Counted from the first letter of the stretch, positions 53,886 through 63,900 are shown. The stretch: DNA of 64,000 bases from Oleiharenicola lentus (GCF_004118375.1 NZ_SDHX01000001.1:1863693-1927692), one strand, 5' to 3'. Notes: generated by a model from the sequence alone, not told the origin. Made by a program: numbers and translations.

Positions 53886-55094
53886 CTACTCGTAGCGCAG
53901 GGCGTCGATCGGGTCGAGCTGCGCGGCTTTCCACGCGGGGAAAAAACCGAAGGTGATGCCGATGACCGCGCTCACGCCGAAGGCGATCAAGATCCATTCC
54001 GTGGAAAGCAGCACGGGCCAGTTGTTACGGTTGGATATGATTTCGGAGGCACCGATGCCCAAGAGCACGCCCAATGCCCCGCCCATGAGGCTGAGGATGA
54101 TGGCCTCAATGAGAAACTGCAGGAGCACATCGCGGCCGTGCGCGCCGACGGCGAGACGGATGCCGATCTCGCGCGTTCGCTCGGTTACCGACACCAGCAT
54201 GATGTTCATGATGCCGATGCCACCCACGATCAGCGAGATGACCGCGATTATCGTCAGGAGAAAGGTCATGGTCTTGGCGTTGGCCGTGGCGGCCTCAGCC
54301 AGTTCCTGCTGGCTGCGCACCGTGAAATCGGGTTCGCGGCCCTGGCGACGCTGCTGCAGCAGGTCCGTCACATCATTCTGCACCTGTGCAATCACATCCG
54401 GGCTCTGCGCCTGGATGAGGATGGAGTTGAGATTGGGCCGGCGGGAGAAGCGACGAAGGTGGGTGGTGTAAGGGATGATCACGACGTCATCCTGATCCTG
54501 GCCAAAAAAATTGAATCCCTTGGAGGCGAGCACCCCCACGACCTTGACCGGGATGTTGCGGATCTTGATATCGCGACCGATGGCGTCGCCGTCGGGGAAA
54601 AGCTGTTTCACGACCGAGGTGCCGATCACACAGACCTTGGTGGCGCCGTGGACGTCGGCTTCCGTGAACATCTCGCCCTCGGCGATGCTCCAAGTGCGAA
54701 TGCCGAGATAAGTGACATCTTCGCCGAGCACCTGGGTGTTCCAGTTGAGGCCGTTGGCCATGACCTGGGAGCGGTCGCGCATCTCGGGACTGACGGCGGC
54801 GATGCCGTTTACCTCGCGCTGGATGGCAATGGCGTCCTCGACCGTGAGTGAACTCGCGGTGCCCCAGCCGCCGCGCACGCCACCGGAGGTGAAGTTGCCC
54901 GGGAAAACCGTGACGATGTTCTGGCCGAGGCTGGCGATGGAGGCTTCGACCTGGGACTTGGCCCCGTTGCCGATGCTGACCACGGCGATGACCGCGGCGA
55001 TGCCGATGATGATGCCGAGCGCGGTGAGCACGGAGCGCAGGGCGCTGCGCCGCAGGGCGCGGAGGGCGATCTTGATGGTGTTCCAGAATCTCAT
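53886..55094 (-). CDS. MacB-type ABC transporter permease
   Basis: A 402-residue protein with one N-terminal helix (about 17-40), a large periplasmic MacB_PCD domain (about 45-270), and three C-terminal helices (FtsX domain). Landmarks are ALRSVLTALGIIIGIAAVIA at the start, GGIGIMNIMLVSVTERTREI in the FtsX domain, and the C-terminal PAWKAAQLDPIDALRYE. These are family signatures of MacB mechanotransmission exporters. Start MRFWNTIKIALRALRRSALR. It abuts the ATPase gene with 1 bp between stop and start. In this case the ATPase and permease are separate polypeptides, unlike E. coli MacB, which is a fusion. Confidence 0.94.
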   Translation of the reverse strand: MRFWNTIKIALRALRRSALRSVLTALGIIIGIAAVIAVVSIGNGAKSQVEASIASLGQNIVTVFPGNFTSGGVRGGWGTASSLTVEDAIAIQREVNGIAAVSPEMRDRSQVMANGLNWNTQVLGEDVTYLGIRTWSIAEGEMFTEADVHGATKVCVIGTSVVKQLFPDGDAIGRDIKIRNIPVKVVGVLASKGFNFFGQDQDDVVIIPYTTHLRRFSRRPNLNSILIQAQSPDVIAQVQNDVTDLLQQRRQGREPDFTVRSQQELAEAATANAKTMTFLLTIIAVISLIVGGIGIMNIMLVSVTERTREIGIRLAVGAHGRDVLLQFLIEAIILSLMGGALGVLLGIGASEIISNRNNWPVLLSTEWILIAFGVSAVIGITFGFFPAWKAAQLDPIDALRYE

Positions 55095-55095
55095 G

Positions 55096-55857
55096 TCAGG
55101 CGGTGAGCTTGGCCTCGGCCTCGGCGGCCTGGAGCTTGGCCATTTCGTGGGTGGCGATGAGGCGGTTCCCGACCTGCACATCGCTCACGAGGCGGCCGTC
55201 GCGCATGATGAGGTTGCGCTTGCAGTAGTGGGCGATGTCGAGCTCGTGCGTGACCATCACGATGGTGATGCCCTGCTCGTTGAGTTTCTGGAACACGCCC
55301 ATGATCTCGACGGAGGTCTTGGAGTCGAGGTTGCCCGTGGGTTCGTCGGCGAGGAGCACCTGCGGCTCGTTGATGAGGGCACGGGCGATGGCCACGCGCT
55401 GTTGCTGACCGCCGGAGAGCTGGTTGGGGAAATGGTCGGCACGCTTGGCGAGGCCTACCAGGTCCAGGCTTTTCAGCGCGCGTTGGTGGATTTCACGGGA
55501 GGAGAGGTGGTGCTGGCCGTAGAGCATCGGCAGCTCGACGTTTTCGCGGGCGGTGGTGCGGGCGAGCAGGTTGAACCCTTGGAACACGAAACCGAGTTTC
55601 TGGTTGCGCAGGTCGGCGAGCTGGTTGCGGTTGAGGCCGGAAACATCGGTGCCATCGAGCAGGTAGCGGCCCTTGGTCGGCCGGTCGAGACAGCCGAGCA
55701 CGTTCATGAGCGTGGACTTGCCGGAGCCGCTGGCGCCCATGACGGCAACGAACTCCCCGCGCTGGATGGTGAGCGTGACCCCGCGCACCGCATGCACGGG
55801 GATCTCGCCGGAGTCGTAGATCTTGTGGATCTCGTCGAGCTGGACGACAGGTGTCAT
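55096..55857 (-). CDS. MacB-type ABC transporter ATP-binding protein
   Basis: A 253-residue ATPase starting MTPVVQLDEIHKIYDSGEIP. Walker A is GASGSGKST, the signature QLSGGQQQRVAIARAL and Walker B VLLADEPTGNLD, with switch His in VTHELDIA. The order (adaptor, ATPase, permease) and 4-bp spacing to the adaptor gene make it the energy unit of a MacAB-like tripartite efflux system. An outer-membrane TolC partner is not in the window. The C-terminus is a short coiled Ala/Glu-rich tail. Confidence 0.95.
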   Translation of the reverse strand: MTPVVQLDEIHKIYDSGEIPVHAVRGVTLTIQRGEFVAVMGASGSGKSTLMNVLGCLDRPTKGRYLLDGTDVSGLNRNQLADLRNQKLGFVFQGFNLLARTTARENVELPMLYGQHHLSSREIHQRALKSLDLVGLAKRADHFPNQLSGGQQQRVAIARALINEPQVLLADEPTGNLDSKTSVEIMGVFQKLNEQGITIVMVTHELDIAHYCKRNLIMRDGRLVSDVQVGNRLIATHEMAKLQAAEAEAKLTA

Positions 55858-55861
55858 GGCC

Positions 55862-57343
55862 TTAGAACCGGCGCTGGCCGCCGCCGAAGGGATTGTTGGA
55901 GGGAGCGGGCGCGGCGCCGCCGCCGGGGCCGGTGACCTGCAGACCGGTGATGATGGTGTCGCCTTCCTTGAGGCCCTCGATGATCTCGGAAGCAACCCCA
56001 TCGGTGATGCCGACCTTGATGGTCACGGCCTCGGGTTTGGCGGATTTGTCGCCGCCGGGCAGGCGGTAAATGGTGCGGGTGCTGACGACAACCTCGCCCG
56101 GAGCGGCCTCCGGCTGGATGAGGCCGCGCTCGGTGGCGAGTTTGCGGAACTGGTCGCGCTGCTCCTGGCTGGCCTCGCGGAAATTGGTGATGCCGACCTC
56201 GGTCATGAGCGCACGCATCTTTTCGCGCTGCTCGGGTGTGGCATCAGGTCCGAACATGCCACCACCCCGGCGGCCACCGCCTCCACCACCGGAGCCGCCT
56301 TCACCGCCGCCAGCTGGGCGCGGGCCCTGGGCGGTTGCGGCGGGCGGGCCGGACGGTGCGCCGGAAGCCGGAGCGCTGGCGGCCGTCGGTGTGGCAGGGG
56401 CGGTGGATCCATTTGCCTCGGGCAGGCGCACGCGCAGGGCGGCGTTGGGCAGCCGGAGCGTGTCTTCGCGGCTGGCGACGATGATGGATACATTGGCCGT
56501 CATGCCGGGGCGGAGCCGGAGGTCGCGGTTGTCCACGTCAATAATGGTGTCGTAGGTCACGACATTGGAAACGGTCTTGGCGGCGTTGCGCACCTGGGAG
56601 ACGCGGCCGTTGAAGGACCGGTTGGGAAAAGCGTCCACCGTGAAGGTCACGGCTTGTCCCTCGCGCACCGAGCCGATGTCGGCCTCGGCGACGGCGGCGG
56701 TGATCTGCATCTTGGCGAGGTCGTTGGCGATGGTGAAGAGCACCGGGGCGTTGAGGCTGGCGGCGACGGTCTTGCCCTCCTCGGTCTGCTTGGCGATGAC
56801 GATGCCGTCGATGGGGGAGCGGATGGTGCAGCGGGCGAGGTCCACGTTGGCGTTTTCGACGGCGGCCTCGCGGGTCAGCAGCTGGGCGTTGGACTGGGCG
56901 AGCTGGGCCTCGGCCTGGTCCAGCTCCTGTTGGGTGACCAGCTTCTTCTCGAAGAGTTCGCGGGTGCGCTCGGTGTTGAGCTGTTGCAGACGGTTGCTGG
57001 CCTGAGTGGAGGCCAGGTCGGCCTTGGCCTGGCGAAGGCGCTGCTGGTAGGTGGCGGGGTCGATTTCGACTAGGATCTGGTCCTTTTTGACCTGGGTGTT
57101 GAAATCCGCGTGCAGCTTAATGACGAGGCCGGAGATTTGGCTGCCGACGTCCACCTCGAGCAGAGGAGCGAGTTGACCGGTGGCGGTGACGGCCTGGCGG
57201 ATGCTGCCTTTGGCGATGACGGCGGTGTTGTATACGGGTGGCTTGGCGGCGGCCTCGGTGCGCTTTTGGTAGAAATAGTAACCCACGGCGGAGGCTGCGA
57301 GCAGGGTGCCGAGGGTGAGGAGGAGAACGCGGGATGAGGCCAT
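55862..57343 (-). CDS. MacA/HlyD-type periplasmic adaptor with Gly-rich insert
   Basis: A 493-residue protein with an N-terminal anchor (VLLLTLGTLLAASAVGYYFY) and a biotinyl-lipoyl-like domain split by a helical hairpin of RLRQAKADLASTQASNRLQQ type. The normal beta-barrel with RPGMTANVSIIVASREDTL follows. A Gly-rich low-complexity stretch (GEGGSGGGGGGRRGGGMFGP, about 345-365) is inserted, followed by a helical segment PEQREKMRALMTEVGITNFR. The C-terminal beta domain then resumes at AAPGEVVVSTRTIYRLPGGD. The insert lies where canonical MacA has a short loop and is unusual. It is the first gene of the exporter operon. Confidence 0.9.
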   Translation of the reverse strand: MASSRVLLLTLGTLLAASAVGYYFYQKRTEAAAKPPVYNTAVIAKGSIRQAVTATGQLAPLLEVDVGSQISGLVIKLHADFNTQVKKDQILVEIDPATYQQRLRQAKADLASTQASNRLQQLNTERTRELFEKKLVTQQELDQAEAQLAQSNAQLLTREAAVENANVDLARCTIRSPIDGIVIAKQTEEGKTVAASLNAPVLFTIANDLAKMQITAAVAEADIGSVREGQAVTFTVDAFPNRSFNGRVSQVRNAAKTVSNVVTYDTIIDVDNRDLRLRPGMTANVSIIVASREDTLRLPNAALRVRLPEANGSTAPATPTAASAPASGAPSGPPAATAQGPRPAGGGEGGSGGGGGGRRGGGMFGPDATPEQREKMRALMTEVGITNFREASQEQRDQFRKLATERGLIQPEAAPGEVVVSTRTIYRLPGGDKSAKPEAVTIKVGITDGVASEIIEGLKEGDTIITGLQVTGPGGGAAPAPSNNPFGGGQRRF

Positions 57344-57475
57344 GGATGAGGACGGAAATATAGGGAGCCCGGGGAAACGCGCAATCTATTCGGCCGGCGG
57401 ATTTTCGGGAAAAGACTGTGGAACCGAGGCTTGCCGGTCACCAGACGCCAGCCACACTGCCGTGGTTACCAACCC

Positions 57476-58894
57476 ATGCTTGCCAATCGTCATCGCGGCC
57501 TAGTCCGGATTCATGGCCTCGTCCTGCTGTTGGGTTTGGGGGTGTTTTTCTGGCTCTATGCGGAGTTCATCATGCGCTATGTGCCGGCGGTGAAGCTCAG
57601 CCGGGAGGTGAACCTGCTGCAGTATTTCCTGTGCCTGGTGATCGGATTGCTGGTGGGCGGCAGCCGGTTGCGCGCGGTGGGCACGCGCCTCACCAGGCTT
57701 TCCATCACCGAGGCGGCCGGATTGGCGAGCCAGCAGGTCGGATTGGTGGCGCTGGCGGTGTTTTCCATGATGTTCGCCACCCAGGACCGGAGCATCAGCC
57801 GGTTATTCCTCGGCTCTTTTCTGGTTTGGAGCTGGCTGGGAATTTTCTGGCTGCACCGAAGGCTGCCGGTTCGCCTCGCTCGTTTTCTCTACGGCCATGG
57901 TGAGCAAATCCCCACGCTTTTCGTCGGGCGCGCCCGCACTTTGGCGATGCTCGATGAGTGGCTGAAGCAGCGCCTGCACCTCGGGGTGCATCCGGTCGGG
58001 TTTCTGGCTTTGGACGCCCTTGCGCCCGCTGCACCGGCGACGATCCCCGTGACCGGGACGGTCGCTGATCTGCCGCGGGTGCTGGCGGAGAAAACCATCG
58101 GTCAGGTGATCCTGTTGGAGGTGCCGGCCGAACCGACGGTGGCCCGACTCATCGTGGACCAGTGTCAGGCCCAGGGGTGCCGGTTGCTCGTGCACCACCA
58201 GGTCGAGGAAGTGCTGGGGCATCCCGTGGTTTCGGCCGACGAGGGCGGGCATCATTTTTTCACCCTGCACGACGAGCCGCTGGAGGAACCGTTGAACCGG
58301 GCCGTGAAACGCGCGTTCGACATCGTCGTGGCCCTGCCCGTGGTCGTGCTGGTGTTGCCGCCGCTGATGCTGGTGGTGTGGCTCGTGCAGCGCTTCCAGT
58401 CGCCGGGACCATTGTTCCATGTGCGGGCCCGCTCGGGTGAAGGGCGGGCGGAGTTTCCCATGCTGAAATTCCGTTCGATGCATCTGGCCCCGCCCGACGC
58501 CACCGCCGAGAGCCGGCAGGCCTCAGTGGACGACGACCGGGTCTATCCCTTGGCGCGCTTCCTCCGGCGGCATAGCCTGGATGAGTTTCCCCAGTTCTGG
58601 AATGTGCTGACCGGCGAGATGAGCATCGTGGGGCCGCGGCCGGTCATGCCGGTGCTCGACGCAGAGTTCGAGCGGCAGGTTCGTTCCTACCGGTCGAAAC
58701 ACTGGGTGCGGCCCGGCATCACCGGGTTGGCCCAAAGCGAAGGCTTCCGTGGTGAAATCAGGACACCCGAACAGTTGCAGGAGCGAATCCGGCTCGATCT
58801 CTACTACATCGCCCACTGGTCCATCTGGCTGGACGTGCAGATCACGCTGAAGACTTTCTGGCAGGTGTTTTTCCCGCCAAAGTCCGCCTATTGA
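57476..58894 (+). CDS. Undecaprenyl-phosphate sugar phosphotransferase (exopolysaccharide priming)
   Basis: A 472-residue protein starting MLANRHRGLVRIHGLVLLLG. Four N-terminal helices and a cytosolic loop lead to the Bac_transf catalytic domain (about 285-472): KRAFDIVVALPVVVLVLPPL, MLKFRSMH, LRRHSLDEFPQFWNVLTGEM and VGPRP, then KHWVRPGITGLAQ. It transfers a sugar-1-phosphate from a UDP-sugar to the lipid carrier, the first step of exopolysaccharide synthesis. It diverges from the MacA gene and lies next to the ExeA/GspB-like pair, as in exosortase loci. Start chosen at the Met preceding the first helix. Confidence 0.92.
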   Translation: MLANRHRGLVRIHGLVLLLGLGVFFWLYAEFIMRYVPAVKLSREVNLLQYFLCLVIGLLVGGSRLRAVGTRLTRLSITEAAGLASQQVGLVALAVFSMMFATQDRSISRLFLGSFLVWSWLGIFWLHRRLPVRLARFLYGHGEQIPTLFVGRARTLAMLDEWLKQRLHLGVHPVGFLALDALAPAAPATIPVTGTVADLPRVLAEKTIGQVILLEVPAEPTVARLIVDQCQAQGCRLLVHHQVEEVLGHPVVSADEGGHHFFTLHDEPLEEPLNRAVKRAFDIVVALPVVVLVLPPLMLVVWLVQRFQSPGPLFHVRARSGEGRAEFPMLKFRSMHLAPPDATAESRQASVDDDRVYPLARFLRRHSLDEFPQFWNVLTGEMSIVGPRPVMPVLDAEFERQVRSYRSKHWVRPGITGLAQSEGFRGEIRTPEQLQERIRLDLYYIAHWSIWLDVQITLKTFWQVFFPPKSAY

Positions 58895-58915
58895 GGCCGG
58901 GGCGTGGCGCGCTCT

Positions 58916-59713
58916 TCAGTTAAACAGCCGCGTGTAACGGGCGCCGCGATCGTCTTCGAAGGTGAGAGAGGCCGCGGTGATGCCAACGAGCCGAATGCCC
59001 ATCTCGGCATCGATGAGGCTGCCGAGGCGATAAACGCGGTCGTTCATGAGCACCTTGCTGTCGCGCGGATCGGATGAAACGCGGATGCCGGTGACGCGCA
59101 GCGCTTCGATGTGGTTGATGGCGCGGGGCTCAAACTTGGGCGGCGCGGCCGGAGTGGTGGATTGGCTCTGAACCGGCTGAGGTGCGGGGGCGGAAGGCGG
59201 CGTGATCGCGGCCACGACCGGGGCCGGGGCGGGCAGGGTTACGGTCGGAGTGACAGGCTGCGCAGGCTCAGGCTGGGTGGGGGCCGGTGTCGCCACATTG
59301 GGCACCGTGAACGAGCTGACAGAGGACGTGGCCGATGCAGGCTGGGGCGCGGTTGCCACCACCACGGGCTCCCGGGGTGGCAGGGCGGGTTGCGGGGTGG
59401 GCTGTGGGGCGGTCGGCGCGGGTGCCGGTGGCGGGGTGGCCACGGGGGGGCTGACCGCAGTGGTCTGCGCGGCGGGTGCGCTCTCGCGGCTCAGGCTGCG
59501 GTAGAGGAAGAAGCCGCCGACTCCGAGGACGGCGAGCCCCACGAAGCCGAGGCCGAGCATGGGGAGCAGAAATTCACCCACGCCTGAGGATTTGCTGCGG
59601 TGGGCGATCTTGTCCGGACGCTCACCCCCGAGGGTGGGCATCGCACTCAATGAGGGAGTCTCACCGGTGCGCTGTTTTTGCGCTTTCTTGAGCGCTTCGT
59701 TGATCAGGCTCAT
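58916..59713 (-). CDS. GspB-like protein (partner of ExeA-type ATPase)
   Basis: A 265-residue protein whose first residues MSLINEALKKAQKQRTGETP are the common start of GspB-type general secretion partners. A membrane helix (about 48-72) is followed by a very Pro/Ala/Gln-rich region (about 75-190), and a folded C-terminal domain (about 195-265, INHIEALRVTGIRVSSDPRD). GspA/GspB pairs help place secretin or exopolysaccharide machinery in the envelope. It is translationally adjacent (2 bp) to the ExeA-like gene. Confidence 0.82.
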   Translation of the reverse strand: MSLINEALKKAQKQRTGETPSLSAMPTLGGERPDKIAHRSKSSGVGEFLLPMLGLGFVGLAVLGVGGFFLYRSLSRESAPAAQTTAVSPPVATPPPAPAPTAPQPTPQPALPPREPVVVATAPQPASATSSVSSFTVPNVATPAPTQPEPAQPVTPTVTLPAPAPVVAAITPPSAPAPQPVQSQSTTPAAPPKFEPRAINHIEALRVTGIRVSSDPRDSKVLMNDRVYRLGSLIDAEMGIRLVGITAASLTFEDDRGARYTRLFN

Positions 59714-59715
59714 GG

Positions 59716-60531
59716 TCAGGCGGTGAGACGGTTCATGTCGCGCACGGCGCGACGGGCGTCCCAGTAGTTGACCTCGTCGGAGTCGCGGATGAACGCCGAG
59801 AGGAGGGCTTTGTCACAGAGGTTGTTGATGATGCGGGGAATTCCCCGGCTGGTGCGGTGGATGTGGCGGAGGGCCCACTTGGTGAAATACGGCCGGCCGG
59901 CGCTGCCGGAGACGGACAGGCGGTGATGGATGTAGTGGTTCATCTCGTCGCGGGTGAAGGGCCGGAGCTCGTAGTGGACGAGGATGCGCTGGCGGAGCTG
60001 GCGCAACTCCTCGGCGGCGAGACGTTCCTTCAGCTCCGTCTGGCCCATGAGGACGATCTGCAGGAGTTTCTGCTTGTCGGTCTCGAGATTGGAGAGGAGG
60101 CGGACCTGCTCAAAGACCTCGAAGGAGAGGTTCTGCGCCTCGTCGATGATAAGCACGATCTCGCGACCCTTGGCGATGCGGTCGAGCAGGATCTGGTTCA
60201 TCTGCGAGATGAGGTCGTGCTTGCTCTTGGCGACGTTGTGTTCGCCCAGCTCGGTGAGGATGGCCCGCAGCATCTGGGTTTCGTTCACCCGCGGGTTGAG
60301 GATCAGGGCGGTGTCGTAGTGCGCGGGATCCAGCTCGCCCATGAATTTCCGGCAGAGCGTGGTCTTGCCACAACCGACCTCGCCGATGAGCACGATGAAG
60401 CCTTTTTTCTCGGTTACGCCATATTTCAGGTGCTGGAGCGCCTCCAGGTGCGTGGGACTGAGGTAGAGAAACTTCGGGTCCGGAGTGATGTGGAACGGCA
60501 TCTCCGTAAATCCGTAGAAGCTTTGATACAT
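59716..60531 (-). CDS. ExeA/GspA-like AAA+ ATPase
   Basis: A 271-residue AAA ATPase starting MYQSFYGFTEMPFHITPDPK. Walker A is GEVGCGKTT, Walker B VLIIDEAQNLS, and the sensor region is LMGQTELKERLAAEELRQLR. The TPDPKFLYLSPTHLEALQHL segment is diagnostic of the ExeA family. Such ATPases with GspB-like partners are found in PEP-CTERM/exosortase gene clusters as well as in type II secretion. The promoter should lie in the 115-bp divergent region that contains the palindrome at 60572-60593. Confidence 0.9.
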   Translation of the reverse strand: MYQSFYGFTEMPFHITPDPKFLYLSPTHLEALQHLKYGVTEKKGFIVLIGEVGCGKTTLCRKFMGELDPAHYDTALILNPRVNETQMLRAILTELGEHNVAKSKHDLISQMNQILLDRIAKGREIVLIIDEAQNLSFEVFEQVRLLSNLETDKQKLLQIVLMGQTELKERLAAEELRQLRQRILVHYELRPFTRDEMNHYIHHRLSVSGSAGRPYFTKWALRHIHRTSRGIPRIINNLCDKALLSAFIRDSDEVNYWDARRAVRDMNRLTA

Positions 60532-60571
60532 CGTCCGGCAAGTATTTGAGCCGCACGGGAAAAAGCACGCA

Positions 60572-60593
60572 CAAAGCGCGTCAACGCGCTTTG
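60572..60593. promoter_or_regulatory. 22-bp palindrome in the ExeA/FtsB divergent region
   Basis: caaagcgcgt (60572-60581) and acgcgctttg (60584-60593) form a perfect 10-bp inverted repeat around two bases. It lies 41 bp upstream of the ExeA-like start and 54 bp upstream of the FtsB-like start. It could be an operator or a stem that stops read-through. The two-base loop is too tight for an RNA hairpin without opening one or two pairs. Confidence 0.45.
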
Positions 60594-60646
60594 AAAAGCA
60601 TTGCCTGAACTCCGCCGCGCACCTTTATCTGGTCGCCTCATTCCGG

Positions 60647-60937
60647 GTGAATCTCAGCAAAATTATCAACGGAGTCTTCGGCGTGCTTTTCGCGGGCATC
60701 ACCCTGTGGGCGGTGACCGCCTTTGTGGGCATGCAGCGCGAGCTGAAGACCCGGCAGGCCGACCTCGCGACGAAGCAGCGCCTGCTGGCCGAGGCCGAGG
60801 CCAAGCTGGCCGCCCAGACGCGCTACCTCGATCGGCTGCGCAACGACCCGGCGCTGGTGGAGCTCCTCATCCGCCAGAAGCTGGGCTACGCCAAGGGCGA
60901 GGAATTTGTCTTCCGCTTTGAAGAAGTGAAACCATGA
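60647..60937 (+). CDS. Septum-formation initiator FtsB/DivIC-like protein
   Basis: A 96-residue protein with GTG start. A single helix (IINGVFGVLFAGITLWAVTA, about 6-26) is followed by a coiled coil (RELKTRQADLATKQRLLAEA) and the short segment LRNDPALVELLIRQKLGYAK typical of FtsB/DivIC after the coiled coil. These proteins bridge FtsL and FtsQ in the divisome. The ATGA overlap with the next gene indicates translational coupling to the nucleotide-sugar enzyme. The GTG is chosen because it places the membrane helix at the N-terminus. Confidence 0.8.
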   Translation: MNLSKIINGVFGVLFAGITLWAVTAFVGMQRELKTRQADLATKQRLLAEAEAKLAAQTRYLDRLRNDPALVELLIRQKLGYAKGEEFVFRFEEVKP

Positions 60938-63900
60938 GCCACGAACAACTGATCAACAACTACCGTGCCGCCGGCCAGGGGCAGGTCTTTGCCTTCTGGG
61001 ATTCGCTCGATGCGCACGAACGCGCCGAACTCGCCGCCCAAGCGGCCGAGGTGGACCTCACCGAGATTGAGCGCCTGAACCGCACGCTCGTGTTCAAGAC
61101 CGGCGGCGGCGGCGCCAACCTTGCCGGCCTGGCCCCGGCGCCGGTCACGCGCCTGCCGGGCAACGGCGGCGATGCCGCGCAGTGGGCCCGGGCCCGCGCG
61201 CTCGGCGAGCAGGCGCTGCGCGCCGGCCGCGTGGCGGCCTTCACGGTCGCGGGCGGGCAGGGGACGCGCCTCGGTTACGACGGCCCCAAGGGCACCTTCG
61301 CCGTCACGCCGCTGAAGCAGAAGTCGCTCTTCCAGGTCTTCGCCGAGAAAATCAAGGCCGCCGGTCTCCGCTACGGGAAGCCGCTGCACTGGTTCATCAT
61401 GACCAGTCACGCCAACCACGCGCAGACCGAGGGTTTCTTCGCCGAGAACAAGTTCTTCGGCCTGGACAAAAACCGCGTGCATTTCTTCCGCCAGGGCCGC
61501 ATGCCGGCCGTCGCTTACGACGGCAAGATCCTGCTCGAGACCCGCGGCGCGCTCGCGCTCAGTCCCGACGGCCACGGTGGTTCGCTGCGCGCGCTCCATC
61601 GCAGCGGCGCGCTCGACCTGATGAAAGCCGAGGGCGTGGACACGCTCAGTTACTTCCAGGTGGACAACCCACTCGTGCGTTGCATCGACGCGGAGTTCAT
61701 CGGCTTCCACCTCGCCGCCGGCTCCGAGATGTCGAGCAAGATGGTGATCAAGGCCTACCCCGAGGAAAAGGTCGGCCACTTCTGCCTGCAGGACGGCAAG
61801 ATCGTCGTCGTCGAATACAGCGACATGCCGATGAGCATGCAGAAGGAGACCAACGCCGACGGTGCGCTGCGCTACGGGGCCGGCAGCATCGCGATCCACG
61901 TCATCGACCGCGAGTTCGCGCGCCGGATGGCCGCGGGCGGGGAGGACGTCGCGCTGCCGTTCCACCGCGCCGACAAGAAGATCGCCACGATCGACGCTGC
62001 CGGCAAAGCCGTGAAGCCCGAGAAGGCCAATGGCGTGAAGTTCGAAATGTTCGTCTTCGACGCGCTGCCCTTTGCGAGGAACTCCATCGTCATCGAGACG
62101 GCGCGCGCCGACGATTTCAGCCCGGTGAAAAATGCCGAGGGCGTGGACTCGCCCAAGACCTGCCGCGAGGACCAGATGCGCCAATGGGCCCGCTGGCTCC
62201 AAGCCGCCGGTGCCGTGGTCGAGACCGATGCCACCGGCCTGCCCAAGGCCACCCTGGAGATCTCGCCGCTTTTTGGTTACGATCCGGAAACCTTCGCCCA
62301 ACGCTGGAACGCCCTCGCCCCCAAGCCCGCCATCGCGTCAGGTCTCTTCCTTCCCATGACCACCACCGACCAGATCGCCGCCGCCGTGAAGAACGGCCAG
62401 TTGCTCAGCACCGCCGCCGATAATCTCAAGGCTTGGCTCGACGCCGGCCTGCCCGCTTGGGCGGAGCAAAGCCTCCACGAACTCATCGCGCGCGGGGAGT
62501 GGAGCGAGCTGAACGACCGTTTTTACCGCTACCTCGAGTTCGGCACCGGCGGCATGCGCGGCCGCACCATCGGCGTGAAGACCGCCGCGGCCGAGACCGG
62601 CGCGCTCTCGGGTCAGGGCTCGCCCGAACACGCCAACGTCGGCAGCAATCTGCTCAACGACTTCACGCTCCTGCGCGCCGTTATCGGTCTGCACCGCTAC
62701 GTCGCGAACTATCTCGCGGGACAGGGCAGCGCGGCCAAGCCCCGCCTCGTGATCGCCCACGACGTGCGGCATTTCTCGCGTCACTTCTGCGAGCTGGCGG
62801 CCTCGACCTGGACCCAACTCGGCGGTGAGGCACTGATCTTCAACGGCCCGCGCTCGACTCCACAGCTGAGCTTTTCAGTCCGTCACTTCAAGGCCCACAC
62901 CGGCGTGGTCATCACGGCGAGCCACAATCCGCCGCACGACAACGGCTTCAAGGCCTACTTCGTGGATGGCGCGCAGGTCACGCCACCGCACGACAAGGGC
63001 ATCGTAAGCGAGGTGGACAAGGTCTCGCTCGCCGAGACCAAGCAGTTCCTCGATAAGAACCTCGCCGGCGTCACCACCCTCGGCAGCGAGGCCGACGACG
63101 CCTATCTCGCCGTCGCGGCGCAGGCGGTGATCGACGCGGACCTGCTCCGCAAGTCGGACCTCAAGGTCGTTTATACGAACATCCACGGTGTCGGTGGCGT
63201 TTCGACCGTACCGGCGCTCATTCATGCCGGCGTGCATGTGACCGAGGTGAAGGAGCAATCGGCCTTCGACGCCCGGTTCCCGACCGTCAAGTCGCCCAAC
63301 CCCGAGAACGCCGAGGCGCTCGCGCTGGGCGTGGCGCTGGCCGACAAGGAGGGCATTGACGTGGTGATGGCCACCGATCCCGACAGCGATCGCGTGGGCG
63401 TGGCCGTGCGCAACAAAGCCGGCAAGATGGAGCTGCTGACCGGCAACCAGGTCGGCGCGCTGCTCGCCGACTACCGCATCGGCAAATACAAGGAGCTCGG
63501 CTGGATTCCAAAGGAGGGCACGCAGGCCGCCTGCCTCGTGAAGACCTTCGTCACGACCCCGCTGCAGGACGCCATCGGCAAGGGCCACGGCGTGAAGGTC
63601 ATCAACACGCTCACCGGCTTCAAGTGGATCGCGGCCAAGATGCGCGGCTACGAGGAGAAGCTGGCCAAAGCCATGGGGCCCGGCTTCAGCTACGACGGCA
63701 CGCCGTTCCGCGAGCGCGCCGCGCTGCTGCAGAAGCACAGCACGTTCTATCTGTTCGGCACCGAGGAAAGCTACGGCTACCTGCCCAACGACTCGCTGCG
63801 CGACAAGGACGGCAACTCCGCCTGCCTGATGTTCGCCGAGGTCTGCGCGTGGGTTAAGTCGCGCGGCCTGACTGTGCCGGAATATCTCGACGAGATCTAC

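Noticed and set aside
60886-62301. Long open frame on the minus strand opposite the pyrophosphorylase part
   Set aside because: It has no family motif and a composition typical of the antisense of a GC-rich gene. The plus-strand frame has complete catalytic motifs.
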